Source: JAAYBF01 sp963716445
GTDB taxonomy: Bacteria; Actinomycetota; Thermoleophilia; Solirubrobacterales; Thermoleophilaceae
Length of the DNA stretch: 64,000 bases
Assembly: GCA_963716445.1 (NCBI GenBank)
Contig: OY970313.1
Span: 620,001 to 684,000 of the forward strand
Reading direction: 5' to 3'
Made by a program: the position numbers and the translations under genes. The notes under the pieces were generated by a model. The model did not search any database. It saw only the letters and a list, made by a program, of their open reading frames with translations, and had not been told where the DNA came from. Below, one piece after another: positions 8,037 to 17,049 of the stretch; the first letter of the stretch is position 1, and each line of letters starts with the position of its first letter.

Positions 8037-8884
8037 CCGTCGCGCTCGTCGCCCTGCGCTGTCGCACGTCCGACCGGACGCGGGCCGCGGTGCGCGGCGT
8101 CGACGCGCTCGCGCCGCTGATCGGCAAGCGCCTCGGCCGCGAGCCGCGCCGGATCGGGACGCCCGGCGAGCCGCGCGAGTCGAGCTGGGAGGAGGACCTG
8201 CGCGACTCGCGCGGATGCCTGCTCGAGGCGGGCGGCCAGGTCGACGACGCCCTGACCGCCGGCAAGCTGCCGGTGCTGCTGGCCGGCGAATGCTCGATCG
8301 GGCTGACGACGCTGCCGACCGTGATGCGCCATCGGCCGGACACCGTCGTGCTGTGGCTCGACGCCCACGGCGACTTCAACACGCCCGAGACGACGCTGTC
8401 CGGCAACCTGAGCGGCATGGCGCTCGCCGGCGCCTGCGGGCGATGGGACGCCGGCCTGGCGCCGGCCGGCGAGAAGGCCCCCGACGACCGGGTGGTCCTC
8501 GCCGGGGTTCGCGATCTCGATCCGCGCGAGCGCGAGTCGCTCGAGCGCAGCGACGTGACCGTGGTCGGATCGAGTCCCGTCGAGACGCTCGTCGCCGTCA
8601 AGAACGCGCTCGACGGCGCGCCGGTGTACATCCATCTCGACCTCGACGTGCTCGATCCGGCGGTCTTCCCGGCACGCGAGCCGGCACCCGGCGGCCTGGC
8701 GCCGGAGAAGCTGTTCGACCTGCTGGAGGCCGTCATGGGGGACTCCGAGCTCGTCGGGATCGAGGTCACGACATTCGAGGCGCCCGAGGACGAGGAGGAC
8801 CGCCAGGAGGCGACCGCCGTCGTCATGCGAGTGCTCGAGCCGGTCCTCGAGGCGATTCCCGAGACGGCGAGCGTCAGCGGCTAA
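8033..8884 (+). CDS. Arginase/agmatinase-fold protein with altered metal site
   Basis: Ureohydrolase-fold protein of 283 residues. The DAHGDFN motif and HLDLDVLDP (DxD of SxDxDxxDP) are intact. The first metal-ligand motif, normally GGxHS, reads GECSIG, so its His is replaced by Cys. This change would weaken one Mn site, and similar Cys-bearing members of unknown function are common in actinobacteria as I recall. Substrate cannot be predicted; arginase or agmatinase activity should not be assumed. Last gene of the first acyl-CoA operon. Confidence 0.7.
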   Translation: MTVALVALRCRTSDRTRAAVRGVDALAPLIGKRLGREPRRIGTPGEPRESSWEEDLRDSRGCLLEAGGQVDDALTAGKLPVLLAGECSIGLTTLPTVMRHRPDTVVLWLDAHGDFNTPETTLSGNLSGMALAGACGRWDAGLAPAGEKAPDDRVVLAGVRDLDPRERESLERSDVTVVGSSPVETLVAVKNALDGAPVYIHLDLDVLDPAVFPAREPAPGGLAPEKLFDLLEAVMGDSELVGIEVTTFEAPEDEEDRQEATAVVMRVLEPVLEAIPETASVSG

Positions 8885-8891
8885 GTCCCGA

Positions 8892-8906
8892 CCGCTCCAG
8901 GAGCGG
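8892..8906 (+). terminator. Short GC hairpin after arginase-like gene
   Basis: CCGCTC (8892-8897), a CAG loop, and GAGCGG (8901-8906) form a 6-bp hairpin 8 bases after the stop codon. No T-run follows, so as an intrinsic terminator it would be weak. It lies just before the -10-like element of the next operon. Confidence 0.3.
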
Positions 8907-8915
8907 CATCCATGA

Positions 8916-8947
8916 GATAGTGAGGAGTAGGACTTCGTACTTCTGAC
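8916..8947 (+). promoter_or_regulatory. Promoter and palindromic operator of carboxyltransferase operon
   Basis: GATAGT (8916-8921) resembles a -10 box. It is followed by AGTAGGACTTCGTACT (8926-8941), an imperfect palindrome. Read on the minus strand, the region aligns with the inverted repeat at 3063-3098 at about 23 of 32 positions, including a nearly shared core AAGTANGAAGTNC. GACGGAGG then gives a ribosome binding site for the TTG start at 8958. A common regulator for both operons is inferred; the MerR gene at the end of this operon is one candidate. Confidence 0.5.
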
Positions 8948-8957
8948 GGAGGATCAC

Positions 8958-10535
8958 TTGCCCGCGACCGACGCCCCCCCTGAGTCCGTGCTGCGCCCGC
9001 TGGTCGAGGAGCTTCACGCGCGTCGCGAGCGCGCGCGACTCGGCGGCGGTCCGGAGAAGATCGAGAGGCAGCACGCGGCCGGCAAGCTGACGGCGCGCGA
9101 GCGGCTCGACCTGCTGATCGACCCCGGCACGTTCGCCGAGCTGGGAATCCACGGACGGCCGCACTTCGCCCAGCGGGCGATGGAGGGCAAGGAGGCCCCC
9201 GCCGACGGCGTCGTGACCGGCTACGGCAAGATCGACGGGCGGCTGGTCGCGGTCTGCGCCTACGACTTCACCGTCATGGCCGGCTCGATGGGGATGACCG
9301 GCGAGCTGAAGGTCGGTCGCCTGCGCGAGCTGGCGCTGCAGAAGCGGATCCCCTTCGTCTGGCTGCTCGACTCGGCCGGCGCGCGGATCCAGGAGGCGGC
9401 CGGCTCGCTGTTCGCCGGCTCCGGCTTCCTCTTCCGCGAGGAGGTCGTGATGAGCGGCGTGATCCCCCAGGTCGCCGCGCTGATGGGTCCCTGCGCGGCC
9501 GGCACGGCCTACATCCCGGGCCTCGCCGACTTCGTGCCGATGGTCAAGGGACGCGGCTCGATGGCGCTCGCCGGACCGCACCTCGTCAAGGCCGTGACCG
9601 GCGAGGACGTCACCCAAGAGGAGCTCGGCGGCTCGAAGATCCACACCAAGATCTCAGGCGTCGGCGACCTCGAGGTGAAGTCCGACGAGGAGTGCATCGC
9701 GGCGATCAAGGACTACCTGTCGTACTTCCCGCAGAACTGCGAGCAGCCGCCGCCGATCGCCGAGACGGCCGATCCGGTCGATCGCATGGACGAGGAGCTG
9801 CTCGACGTGCTGCCGGCGTCGAATCGCCAGCCCTACGACATGTACGACGTCATCCGCCGGATCGTCGACGACGGCGTCTACTTCGACATGAAGCCGCGCT
9901 TCGCGCGGACGATCATCACCTGCCTCGCGCGGATGGGCGGCCGGCCCGTCGGCATCGTCGCCAACCAGCCCAAGCACCTCGGCGGGATCCTCGAGAACGA
10001 CTCGGCGGACAAGGCCGCGCGCTTCGTCAACCTCTGCGACTCCTACGGGATTCCGCTGCTGTTCCTCCAGGACGTGCCCGGCTTCATGGTCGGGACCAAG
10101 GTCGAGCACGCCGGGATCATCCGCCACGGGGCGAAGATGCTCTTCGCGGTCTCGAACGCGACCGTGCCGAAGATCACCGTGATCGTGCGCAAGGCCTACG
10201 GCGCCGGCTACTACGTGATGTGCGGCAAGGCCTACGAGCCGGACCTGATCGTCGCCTGGCCGACCGCCGAGATATCGGTGATGGGCGCCGAGGGCGCGGT
10301 CAACATCATCGGCCGCTCGGCGATCGAGGCGGCGGACGATCCCGAGTCCACGCGTAAGCAGATGGAGGACGCGGTCCGCGCGACGATCGACCCCTACATC
10401 GCGGCCGGCAACGCGATGATCGACGACGTCATCGACCCGCGCGAGACGCGCCCGGTCGTGATCAAGGCGCTCGAGATGGCGGCGACGAAGCGCGTCGAGC
10501 GGCCCTGGAGGAAGCAGGGGGTGATGCCGGTATGA
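8958..10535 (+). CDS. Acyl-CoA carboxylase carboxyltransferase (beta) subunit
   Basis: 525-residue biotin-dependent carboxyltransferase of the propionyl-/methylcrotonyl-CoA carboxylase beta type. Seen are GKLTARERLDLLIDPGTF near the N-terminus, SAGARIQEA, FLQDVPGFMVG, and KAYGAGYYVM in the C-terminal half. It moves CO2 from carboxybiotin to an acyl-CoA and needs a biotin carboxylase/carrier subunit, which is not in this window. TTG start with GGAGG 7 bases upstream. Substrate unassigned; propionyl-, methylcrotonyl- or a longer acyl-CoA are all possible. Confidence 0.85.
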   Translation: MPATDAPPESVLRPLVEELHARRERARLGGGPEKIERQHAAGKLTARERLDLLIDPGTFAELGIHGRPHFAQRAMEGKEAPADGVVTGYGKIDGRLVAVCAYDFTVMAGSMGMTGELKVGRLRELALQKRIPFVWLLDSAGARIQEAAGSLFAGSGFLFREEVVMSGVIPQVAALMGPCAAGTAYIPGLADFVPMVKGRGSMALAGPHLVKAVTGEDVTQEELGGSKIHTKISGVGDLEVKSDEECIAAIKDYLSYFPQNCEQPPPIAETADPVDRMDEELLDVLPASNRQPYDMYDVIRRIVDDGVYFDMKPRFARTIITCLARMGGRPVGIVANQPKHLGGILENDSADKAARFVNLCDSYGIPLLFLQDVPGFMVGTKVEHAGIIRHGAKMLFAVSNATVPKITVIVRKAYGAGYYVMCGKAYEPDLIVAWPTAEISVMGAEGAVNIIGRSAIEAADDPESTRKQMEDAVRATIDPYIAAGNAMIDDVIDPRETRPVVIKALEMAATKRVERPWRKQGVMPV

Positions 10536-11500
10536 GGGCCGCCCAGGTCTTCGAGCTGTCGGGACCGGCGGCCGTCCGGCTGGTCGAGATCGACGAGCCG
10601 CGGGCCGGCGACGGCAACCTGCTCGTGGACGTCAAGGCGGCCGGGGTCTCGTTCCCCGAGCTGCTCCAGACGCGCGGCGAGTACCAGCTCAAGCTCGATC
10701 CGCCGTTCACGCTCGGCGGCGAGCTGGCGGGCGTCGTCCGCGAGGCTCCGCCGGAGTCCGGCTTCGCGCCCGGCGACCGGGTCACCGCGCTGGCGCCGCT
10801 CGGCGGCGCCTACGCCGAGGCGGTGGTCGTGCCGGCGCTCGCGGCCTTCCACATCCCGGAGCAGCTCGACTTCGGCCAGGGCGCCGCGTACCTCATGAAC
10901 TACCACACCGCCCACTTCGCGCTGGCCCGGCGGGCGGCGCTGCGCGAGGGCGAGACGCTGCTCGTGCACGGTGCCGCCGGCGGCACGGGCACGGCCGCGA
11001 TCCAGGTTGGCAAGGGGCTCGGCGCGCGTGTGGTCGCCGTCGTCTCGACCGACGAGAAGGAGCGCGTCGCGCGCGACGCGGGCGCCGACGAGGTCGTGCG
11101 CAGCGACGGCGACTGGCGTGAGCAGGCCGGCCCGGCGAACGTGATCTTCGACCCGGTCGGCGGCTCGCGCTTCGACGAGAGCGTGCGCGCCCTCGCGCCG
11201 GAGGGGCGCCTGGTCGTGATCGGGTTCACCGAGGGCTCGATACCGAGCGTGTCGGTCAACCGCCTGCTGTTCCGCAACGTCAGCGTTGTCGGCGCGGGGT
11301 GGGGGCACTTCGCCTTCGAGCGGCCGGAGTACCTGCGTGAGGTCGCGAGCGCGCTGGACGACATGGTCGCGGCGGGCCACGTGCGGCCGATCGTCGGTCG
11401 CCGCTTCCCGCTCGCGGACGTCCGCGCCGCGCTCGAGGAGCTCGACGGCCGCCGCGCCGTCGGCAAGGTCGTGCTCGACGTCGACGAGGAGGGCTCGTGA
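10532..11500 (+). CDS. NADPH:quinone oxidoreductase-like medium-chain dehydrogenase
   Basis: Zinc-independent medium-chain dehydrogenase/reductase, 322 residues. The GroES-like N-terminal half contains GGELAGVV, and the Rossmann motif VHGAAGGTGTAAIQVGK lies near residue 150. No structural zinc cysteines are seen, which fits the quinone reductase/enoyl reductase branch. It overlaps the previous gene by ATGA and the next by GTGA. In this context it could reduce an enoyl-CoA or a quinone; which one is not readable. Confidence 0.8.
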   Translation: MRAAQVFELSGPAAVRLVEIDEPRAGDGNLLVDVKAAGVSFPELLQTRGEYQLKLDPPFTLGGELAGVVREAPPESGFAPGDRVTALAPLGGAYAEAVVVPALAAFHIPEQLDFGQGAAYLMNYHTAHFALARRAALREGETLLVHGAAGGTGTAAIQVGKGLGARVVAVVSTDEKERVARDAGADEVVRSDGDWREQAGPANVIFDPVGGSRFDESVRALAPEGRLVVIGFTEGSIPSVSVNRLLFRNVSVVGAGWGHFAFERPEYLREVASALDDMVAAGHVRPIVGRRFPLADVRAALEELDGRRAVGKVVLDVDEEGS

Positions 11501-12426
11501 GCCGCTTCGAGGACCCGGTAGTCATCACCTGCTCGATCTCGGGCGCGGTGGCGAATCGCGACCAGTGCCCGGCGATCCCGTACACGCCCGAGGAGTACGC
11601 GGCCGAGGCGCGGCGGATCGTCGATGAGGGCGGCTCGATGATCCACATACACGCGCGCACGCCCGACGGCGCCCCGAGCTACGAGGTCGAGGACTTCCGC
11701 GCGATCACCGAGGCGATCCGCGAGGCGGTCGACGACGTGATCGTCAACTACTCGACCGGCGCGATCGGGGTGCCGATCGAGAAGCGGATCGCCTACCTGC
11801 GCGAGCTGCGCCCCGACGTCGCCGCGCTCAACATGAGCTCGATGAACTACGCCAAGTACTCGCGCTCGCGCAAGGACTTCGTCTTCAAGGCCGTCTTCGA
11901 GAACTCGTTCGACACGATCGTCGAGTTCCTCAGCGCGATGAACGAGCTCGGGATCCGCGCCGAGCACGAGTGCTTCGACACCGGCCACATCGCCAACCTC
12001 GATCCGCTGCTCGACATGGGACTGTTGCGCGAGCCGCTCCAGATCTCCTGCGTGATGGGCGTGACCGGCGGCGTGCGGCCGAACCCGCGCAACCTCGCCC
12101 ACATGGCCGAGCAGGTGCCCGGCGGGCCCGAGGGTCCGAACAACTGGGGCGTGATCGGCGTCAGCCGCGCGCAGTGGCGGCTGGTCGCCGCGGCGCTCGC
12201 GCTCGGCGGCAACGTCCGCGTCGGCCTCGAGGACAACTTCTACCTCCCGAACGGCGAGATGGCCCGCTCCAACGGCGATCTGGTCGCCAAGGCGCGCCAG
12301 ATGACCGAGGATGTCGGCCGCCGCCCGGCGACGGTCGCGGAGGCGCGCGAGCTGCTCGGCGTTCCGCGCGAGCAGGGCGTGACGCGCCGCGACGTGCTCA
12401 GGCACCCGATCGACGCCGCCTCGTGA
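11497..12426 (+). CDS. BKACE-family beta-keto acid cleavage enzyme
   Basis: 309-residue TIM-barrel protein of the BKACE (DUF849) family, whose founding member is 3-keto-5-aminohexanoate cleavage enzyme. Known members condense a beta-keto acid with acetyl-CoA and release acetoacetate and a new CoA ester, using Zn. The metal His pair appears in MIHIHARTPDG, and a later EHECFDTGHI stretch contains further conserved residues. GTG start overlapping the upstream stop. With a CoA transferase next to it, a pathway that activates and cleaves a beta-keto acid is plausible; the substrate is unknown. Confidence 0.8.
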   Translation: MSRFEDPVVITCSISGAVANRDQCPAIPYTPEEYAAEARRIVDEGGSMIHIHARTPDGAPSYEVEDFRAITEAIREAVDDVIVNYSTGAIGVPIEKRIAYLRELRPDVAALNMSSMNYAKYSRSRKDFVFKAVFENSFDTIVEFLSAMNELGIRAEHECFDTGHIANLDPLLDMGLLREPLQISCVMGVTGGVRPNPRNLAHMAEQVPGGPEGPNNWGVIGVSRAQWRLVAAALALGGNVRVGLEDNFYLPNGEMARSNGDLVAKARQMTEDVGRRPATVAEARELLGVPREQGVTRRDVLRHPIDAAS

Positions 12427-12448
12427 GGACCCGACGACCACCGGCCAG

Positions 12449-13707
<1,259 letters not shown>

Positions 13708-13711
<4 letters not shown>

Positions 13712-14436
13712 GCTCGACCGGCGACTCGAGCGCTCCCAACGGCTCCGGCGACGGCCTGCTGAAGATGAGCGAGCTGGCCGAGGCGAGCGGCGTCAGCGCG
13801 GGCACGATCAAGCACTACCTGCGCGAGGGGCTGCTGCCGGATCCGGTCAAGACGTCGCGCAACATGGCCTACTACCCGCCAGAGTTCGTCGAGCGGATCC
13901 GGCTGATCAAGCAGCTCCAGGAGGAGCGCTTCATGCCGCTCAAGGCGATCCGGAAGGTGCTCGAGGACGATCCCGAGCGGGCGCGGGCGCTGGTCGAGGT
14001 CGAGGACAAGATCATCGCGCGGGCCCAGCGGCGCGAGAGCAGCCGGGTGTCGCGAGCCGACGTCGAGCGCCGCTACGCGATCCCGCGCGAGGCGCTCGAC
14101 CGGCTCGAGGAGATCGGCGTCCTCACGCGCGACCGCCGCGGCTACGGAGAGCTCGACGTGCGGATGCTCGAGGCGATCAGCCGCTTCCGAGCCAGCGGCT
14201 ACGACGCCGAGATCGGCTTCACCGTCTACGACACCCTGCGCTACAAGAGCGCGCTCGAGCAGCTCGTCAGGGAGGAGGTCGCCGTCGTCCTCGAGCGGCT
14301 GGCCGGCGACGTCGAGCCCGACCGCATCGTCGAGCTCCTCGAGGCCGGCGCCGAGCCACTCCGCGACCTGATCGCCGCCATGCACTCGAAGCTGCTCGTC
14401 GACGAGCTCCGCCGCCACCGCGCCTCCCGCACCTGA
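13708..14436 (+). CDS. MerR-family transcriptional regulator
   Basis: 242 residues. A MerR winged helix starts near residue 16 (LKMSELAEASGVSAGTIKHY, then YLREGLLPDPVKTSRNMAYY), followed by the dimerisation helix. A second segment, VSRADVERRYAIPREALDRL to LEAISRFRASGYD, again resembles a MerR-type helix-turn-helix, so the protein may have two such units. Being last in the operon suggests autoregulation and control of the acyl-CoA genes, as in the MerR regulator LiuR of branched-chain acyl degradation. Effector unknown. Confidence 0.75.
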
Positions 14437-14455
14437 GCGTCCAGCTCGGCCCAGG

Positions 14456-14566
14456 CCCTCCACCGGAGCCGATGGAGAAGGCACCCTCCGTCGCCGCCGT
14501 CGGCCTCCTCGCCTGGACCCTCCACTGGAGCCGATGGATAAGGCGCCCTCGGTCGCCGCCGTCGGC
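14456..14566. repeat. Two direct copies of a 49-bp repeat (62-bp period)
   Basis: Copies at 14456-14504 and 14518-14566 differ at four positions. Each begins CCCTCCAC, contains GGAGCCGATGGA, and ends GTCGCCGCCGTCGGC. They lie in the 178-base gap between the MerR stop and the end of the convergent DUF2804 gene. No start codon or ribosome binding site suggests coding. Function unknown. Confidence 0.65.
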
Positions 14567-14588
14567 AGACCGCCGCCGCGCGGGGGCT

Positions 14589-14610
14589 CCGGGGGGCGCG
14601 AGCCCCCCGG
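14589..14610. terminator. Strong GC hairpin with GCGA tetraloop, between convergent genes
   Basis: CCGGGGGGC (14589-14597), loop GCGA, GCCCCCCGG (14602-14610): a perfect 9-bp stem with a GNRA-type loop. It is a shorter relative of the dispersed repeat at 12462 and 27560. It lies 5 bases past the stop of the minus-strand DUF2804 gene, so it may also stop transcription, although no T-run follows. Confidence 0.45.
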
Positions 14611-14614
14611 CCTC

Positions 14615-15460
14615 CTACCAGCGGACGTCGTGCTCCTCCATGACGCCGAACCCCTCGGCGAGCTGGAGCCCACCCGGGAGCTCGCCGCTGAAGGTGCCGA
14701 ACGGCTGGCGGTAGCTCGAGCGCATGATCAGCGCGTTGGTCGAGTGCTCGCGGCTCGACCACTCGTCGAAGCGCAGCTCGCCGCCGTCGGCGAAGGCGAT
14801 CGACGAGAGGTCGGTGGCGAACGAGACCGTTCCGAGCGCTACGGGATCGCCGTCGATCCACAGCGTCCGCTCGCTCGCCGCGGCGGCGTCATGCACGCCG
14901 CTCACGAGGTTCCAGCCGACACGCCGGCCGTCGCTCGCCGTGCCGACGCCCGCCGACCACCGCCAGGCGGTGTGACGCGCGTGATAGCCGGCGGAGTCGT
15001 CGACGAAGGCGCCGTCGCCGTCGATCGAACGCTCGGCGCCGTCGACGGTCACGGCGCCGCGGACCGGTACGCACGCCTGCTTGCGCGTCCAGATGTACGC
15101 GCCCCGATCCTCGGCCGACGTCGGCGATACGACCTCGACCCCAGCCGACTCGTCGAGCGTCAGGTCGATCCGAACCCCGCGCGCCGCGACCCGCACGCTC
15201 GATCCGTCGATCGTCAAGCCACCGCGCCCGAAAGTCGTCCGCTCGAGCAGCTCCCCGCCGGGCAACGCGACCGCCCACCAGCGCTGGGGGACCGGGCCGA
15301 TGCGCGCGTCGCCGACGCAGAGCATGACGTCCGGCGTGTAGACGCCCACGTAGCGCCAGCGCTTGAGCGGCCGCGTGCCGTGCCAGCCCGGCATCGGGTC
15401 TGGGGGCAGGGTGAGGCCGAGCCGACGAACGGCCGCTCCACGGGTCGGCGTTACGGGCAC
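14615..15460 (-). CDS. DUF2804-like protein of unknown function
   Basis: 281 residues, GTG start, no signal peptide or membrane segment. It has a beta-rich sequence with many Trp/Tyr motifs such as RPLKRWRYVGVYTPD and HTAWRWSAGVG, which I associate with the DUF2804 family of predicted lipid- or carotenoid-related beta-barrel folds. The -10-like TAGGGT ends 6 bases before the GTG with no Shine-Dalgarno sequence, suggesting a leaderless transcript. It is divergent from a cytochrome P450. Function unknown. Confidence 0.6.
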   Translation of the reverse strand: MPVTPTRGAAVRRLGLTLPPDPMPGWHGTRPLKRWRYVGVYTPDVMLCVGDARIGPVPQRWWAVALPGGELLERTTFGRGGLTIDGSSVRVAARGVRIDLTLDESAGVEVVSPTSAEDRGAYIWTRKQACVPVRGAVTVDGAERSIDGDGAFVDDSAGYHARHTAWRWSAGVGTASDGRRVGWNLVSGVHDAAAASERTLWIDGDPVALGTVSFATDLSSIAFADGGELRFDEWSSREHSTNALIMRSSYRQPFGTFSGELPGGLQLAEGFGVMEEHDVRW

Positions 15461-15517
15461 GAGAGGACCCTATCCGTAGTTGGCTGGCTGGCCAGCCCAC
15501 GAGGGTATGCTCAGCGC
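15461..15517. promoter_or_regulatory. Compact divergent leaderless promoters with central palindrome
   Basis: For the left gene, TAGGGT (complement of 15467-15472) ends 6 bases before its GTG at 15460. For the right gene, TATGCT (15506-15511) ends 6 bases before GTG 15518. Between them GGCTGGCCAGCC (15486-15497) is a perfect 12-bp palindrome positioned near both promoters. A shared regulator site is plausible. The boxes are read by eye. Confidence 0.45.
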
Positions 15518-16987
15518 GTGGACGCCGTCGCCGCAGAGCGAGACGCGCAGGCGGCCGGGTCGGCGCGGCCCGCGCGGATGAGCCAGAGTGCCAGCGCTCG
15601 CGTCCTGCGCGACGTCCGCGACGAGCTGACGACGCGCGAGCCGTTTCCGCCCGGGCCCAGGGATCTCAGCATGCGGCGCACGCTCCGGATGGCGCGCGAT
15701 CCCCTGCCAATCCTGCTCGACTGCTACGAGCGCCACGGCCCGGTCTTCTCGGTGCGGATCCTCCACGGCATGCAGGTCTTCGCGCTGGGGCCGGAGGCGA
15801 ACCACCAGATCCTCGTCACCGACGCCCGCAACTTCCACTGGCGCGAGGGCGGCTTCGGCGACCTGATCCCGCTGCTCGGCGACGGCATGCTGACCATCGA
15901 CGGCGGCTACCACCGCCGCGTGCGGCGGATCGTGCTGCCCGCCTTCCATCGCGACTCGATCGCGGGCGCGGCCGACACGATGGTCGAGGAGGCCGAGCGA
16001 GCCTTGGCGAGCTGGCGGCCCGGCGACGTCGTCGACGTCTACCACTGGGCCCGCAACCTCGCCATGCGCGTCGCGATGCGGGCGCTGCTGGGGCTCGATC
16101 CCGACGACGGCGACACCGGCGCCCGCGCGGCGGTCGAGTTCGAGCGCGCGCTCTCCTTCTACGGCACCGACTTCGCGCTGCGGCTGCTGCGCGGCCCGCG
16201 CACGCCCTGGCAACGGATGCAGCGCTCGCGCGCCGCGCTCGACCGGATCCTCTACGCGGAGATCGGCCGCCGCTGCGCCCAGGGTGGCCCCGGCGACGGC
16301 GACATACTCGGGATGCTGCTTGCCGCGACCGACGAGGACGGCTCGCGGCTGTCCGACGAGGAGGTTCGCGACCAGGCGATCACGCTGCTGTTCGCCGGCC
16401 ACGACACCACCACCTCGACGATCACCTTCCTGCTCTACGAGCTCGCACGCCATCCCCACGAGCTCGCCGCGCTCTACGCCGAGCAGGACGAGCTGATCGG
16501 CGACCGTCCGCCGCGGCTCGCCGAGCTGAGCGGGGGACTGCCGCGCTTCGAGATGGCGCTCGACGAGACGCTGCGCCTCTACCCGCCGGCCTGGATCGGC
16601 CCGCGCCGGTCGGTCGACTCGTGCGAGGTCGCCGGCGTGCCGATCCCGGCGGGCTCCTACGTCAACTACTCGTCGTGGGCGAGCCACCGGCTGCCCGAGG
16701 TGTTCCCGGAGCCGGAGGCGTTCGTCCCCGAGCGCTTCGCCGCCGAGCGCAAGGCAGCGCTGCCGAAGGGCGCCTACGTGCCGTTCGGGGGCGGGTCGCG
16801 GACCTGCGTCGGCATGCGCTTCGGCCAGATGGAGATCAGGGCGATCGCCACCCTGCTGCTCCAGCGCTTCCGGCTCGAGCTGCTTCCGGGCCGGACGATG
16901 AGCGTGCGCCAGATGCCGACGCTGAGCCCGCGCGGCGGCCTCGGGATGACCGTCCGCGAGCGCGGCGTGCCGACAACGGTGGCGTGA
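15518..16987 (+). CDS. Cytochrome P450
   Basis: Heme monooxygenase, about 490 residues. Landmarks: I-helix AGHDTTTS, K-helix ETLR, and the heme-thiolate loop FGGGSRTCVG with its Cys. There is no N-terminal membrane anchor, so it is soluble. GTG 15518 is chosen because TATGCT ends 6 bases before it, as in other leaderless genes here; ATG 15578 is the alternative and would remove 20 residues of low complexity. The frame is open far upstream on the strand opposite the DUF2804 gene, but that is a shadow. The redox partner could be FprA at 28199 plus a ferredoxin elsewhere. Confidence 0.85.
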   Translation: MDAVAAERDAQAAGSARPARMSQSASARVLRDVRDELTTREPFPPGPRDLSMRRTLRMARDPLPILLDCYERHGPVFSVRILHGMQVFALGPEANHQILVTDARNFHWREGGFGDLIPLLGDGMLTIDGGYHRRVRRIVLPAFHRDSIAGAADTMVEEAERALASWRPGDVVDVYHWARNLAMRVAMRALLGLDPDDGDTGARAAVEFERALSFYGTDFALRLLRGPRTPWQRMQRSRAALDRILYAEIGRRCAQGGPGDGDILGMLLAATDEDGSRLSDEEVRDQAITLLFAGHDTTTSTITFLLYELARHPHELAALYAEQDELIGDRPPRLAELSGGLPRFEMALDETLRLYPPAWIGPRRSVDSCEVAGVPIPAGSYVNYSSWASHRLPEVFPEPEAFVPERFAAERKAALPKGAYVPFGGGSRTCVGMRFGQMEIRAIATLLLQRFRLELLPGRTMSVRQMPTLSPRGGLGMTVRERGVPTTVA

Positions 16988-17002
16988 GCGCCGTCTCCGG
17001 CG

Positions 17003-17049
17003 TTAGACTCGTTGACTGACGAGTCAATCTGGCTCCGGGGAGGAGCGAG
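17003..17049 (+). promoter_or_regulatory. Promoter, TetR-type operator and ribosome binding site
   Basis: TTAGACT (17003-17009) is a -10-like box. TTGACT (17012-17017), GACG, and AGTCAA (17022-17027) form a perfect 6-bp-arm palindrome covering the expected transcription start, and GACTCGT/ACGAGTC (17006-17012, 17019-17025) form a second nested one. GGGGAGGAGCGAG then precedes the GTG at 17050. The operon it controls ends with a TetR gene, so autoregulation is the natural reading. Confidence 0.6.

Noticed and set aside
14534..16987. 817-residue open frame giving the P450 a 330-residue N-terminal extension
   Set aside because: The extra part runs antisense through the DUF2804 gene and has the arginine/alanine-rich look of a shadow frame; a good -10 box and GTG stand just before the normal P450 N-terminus.
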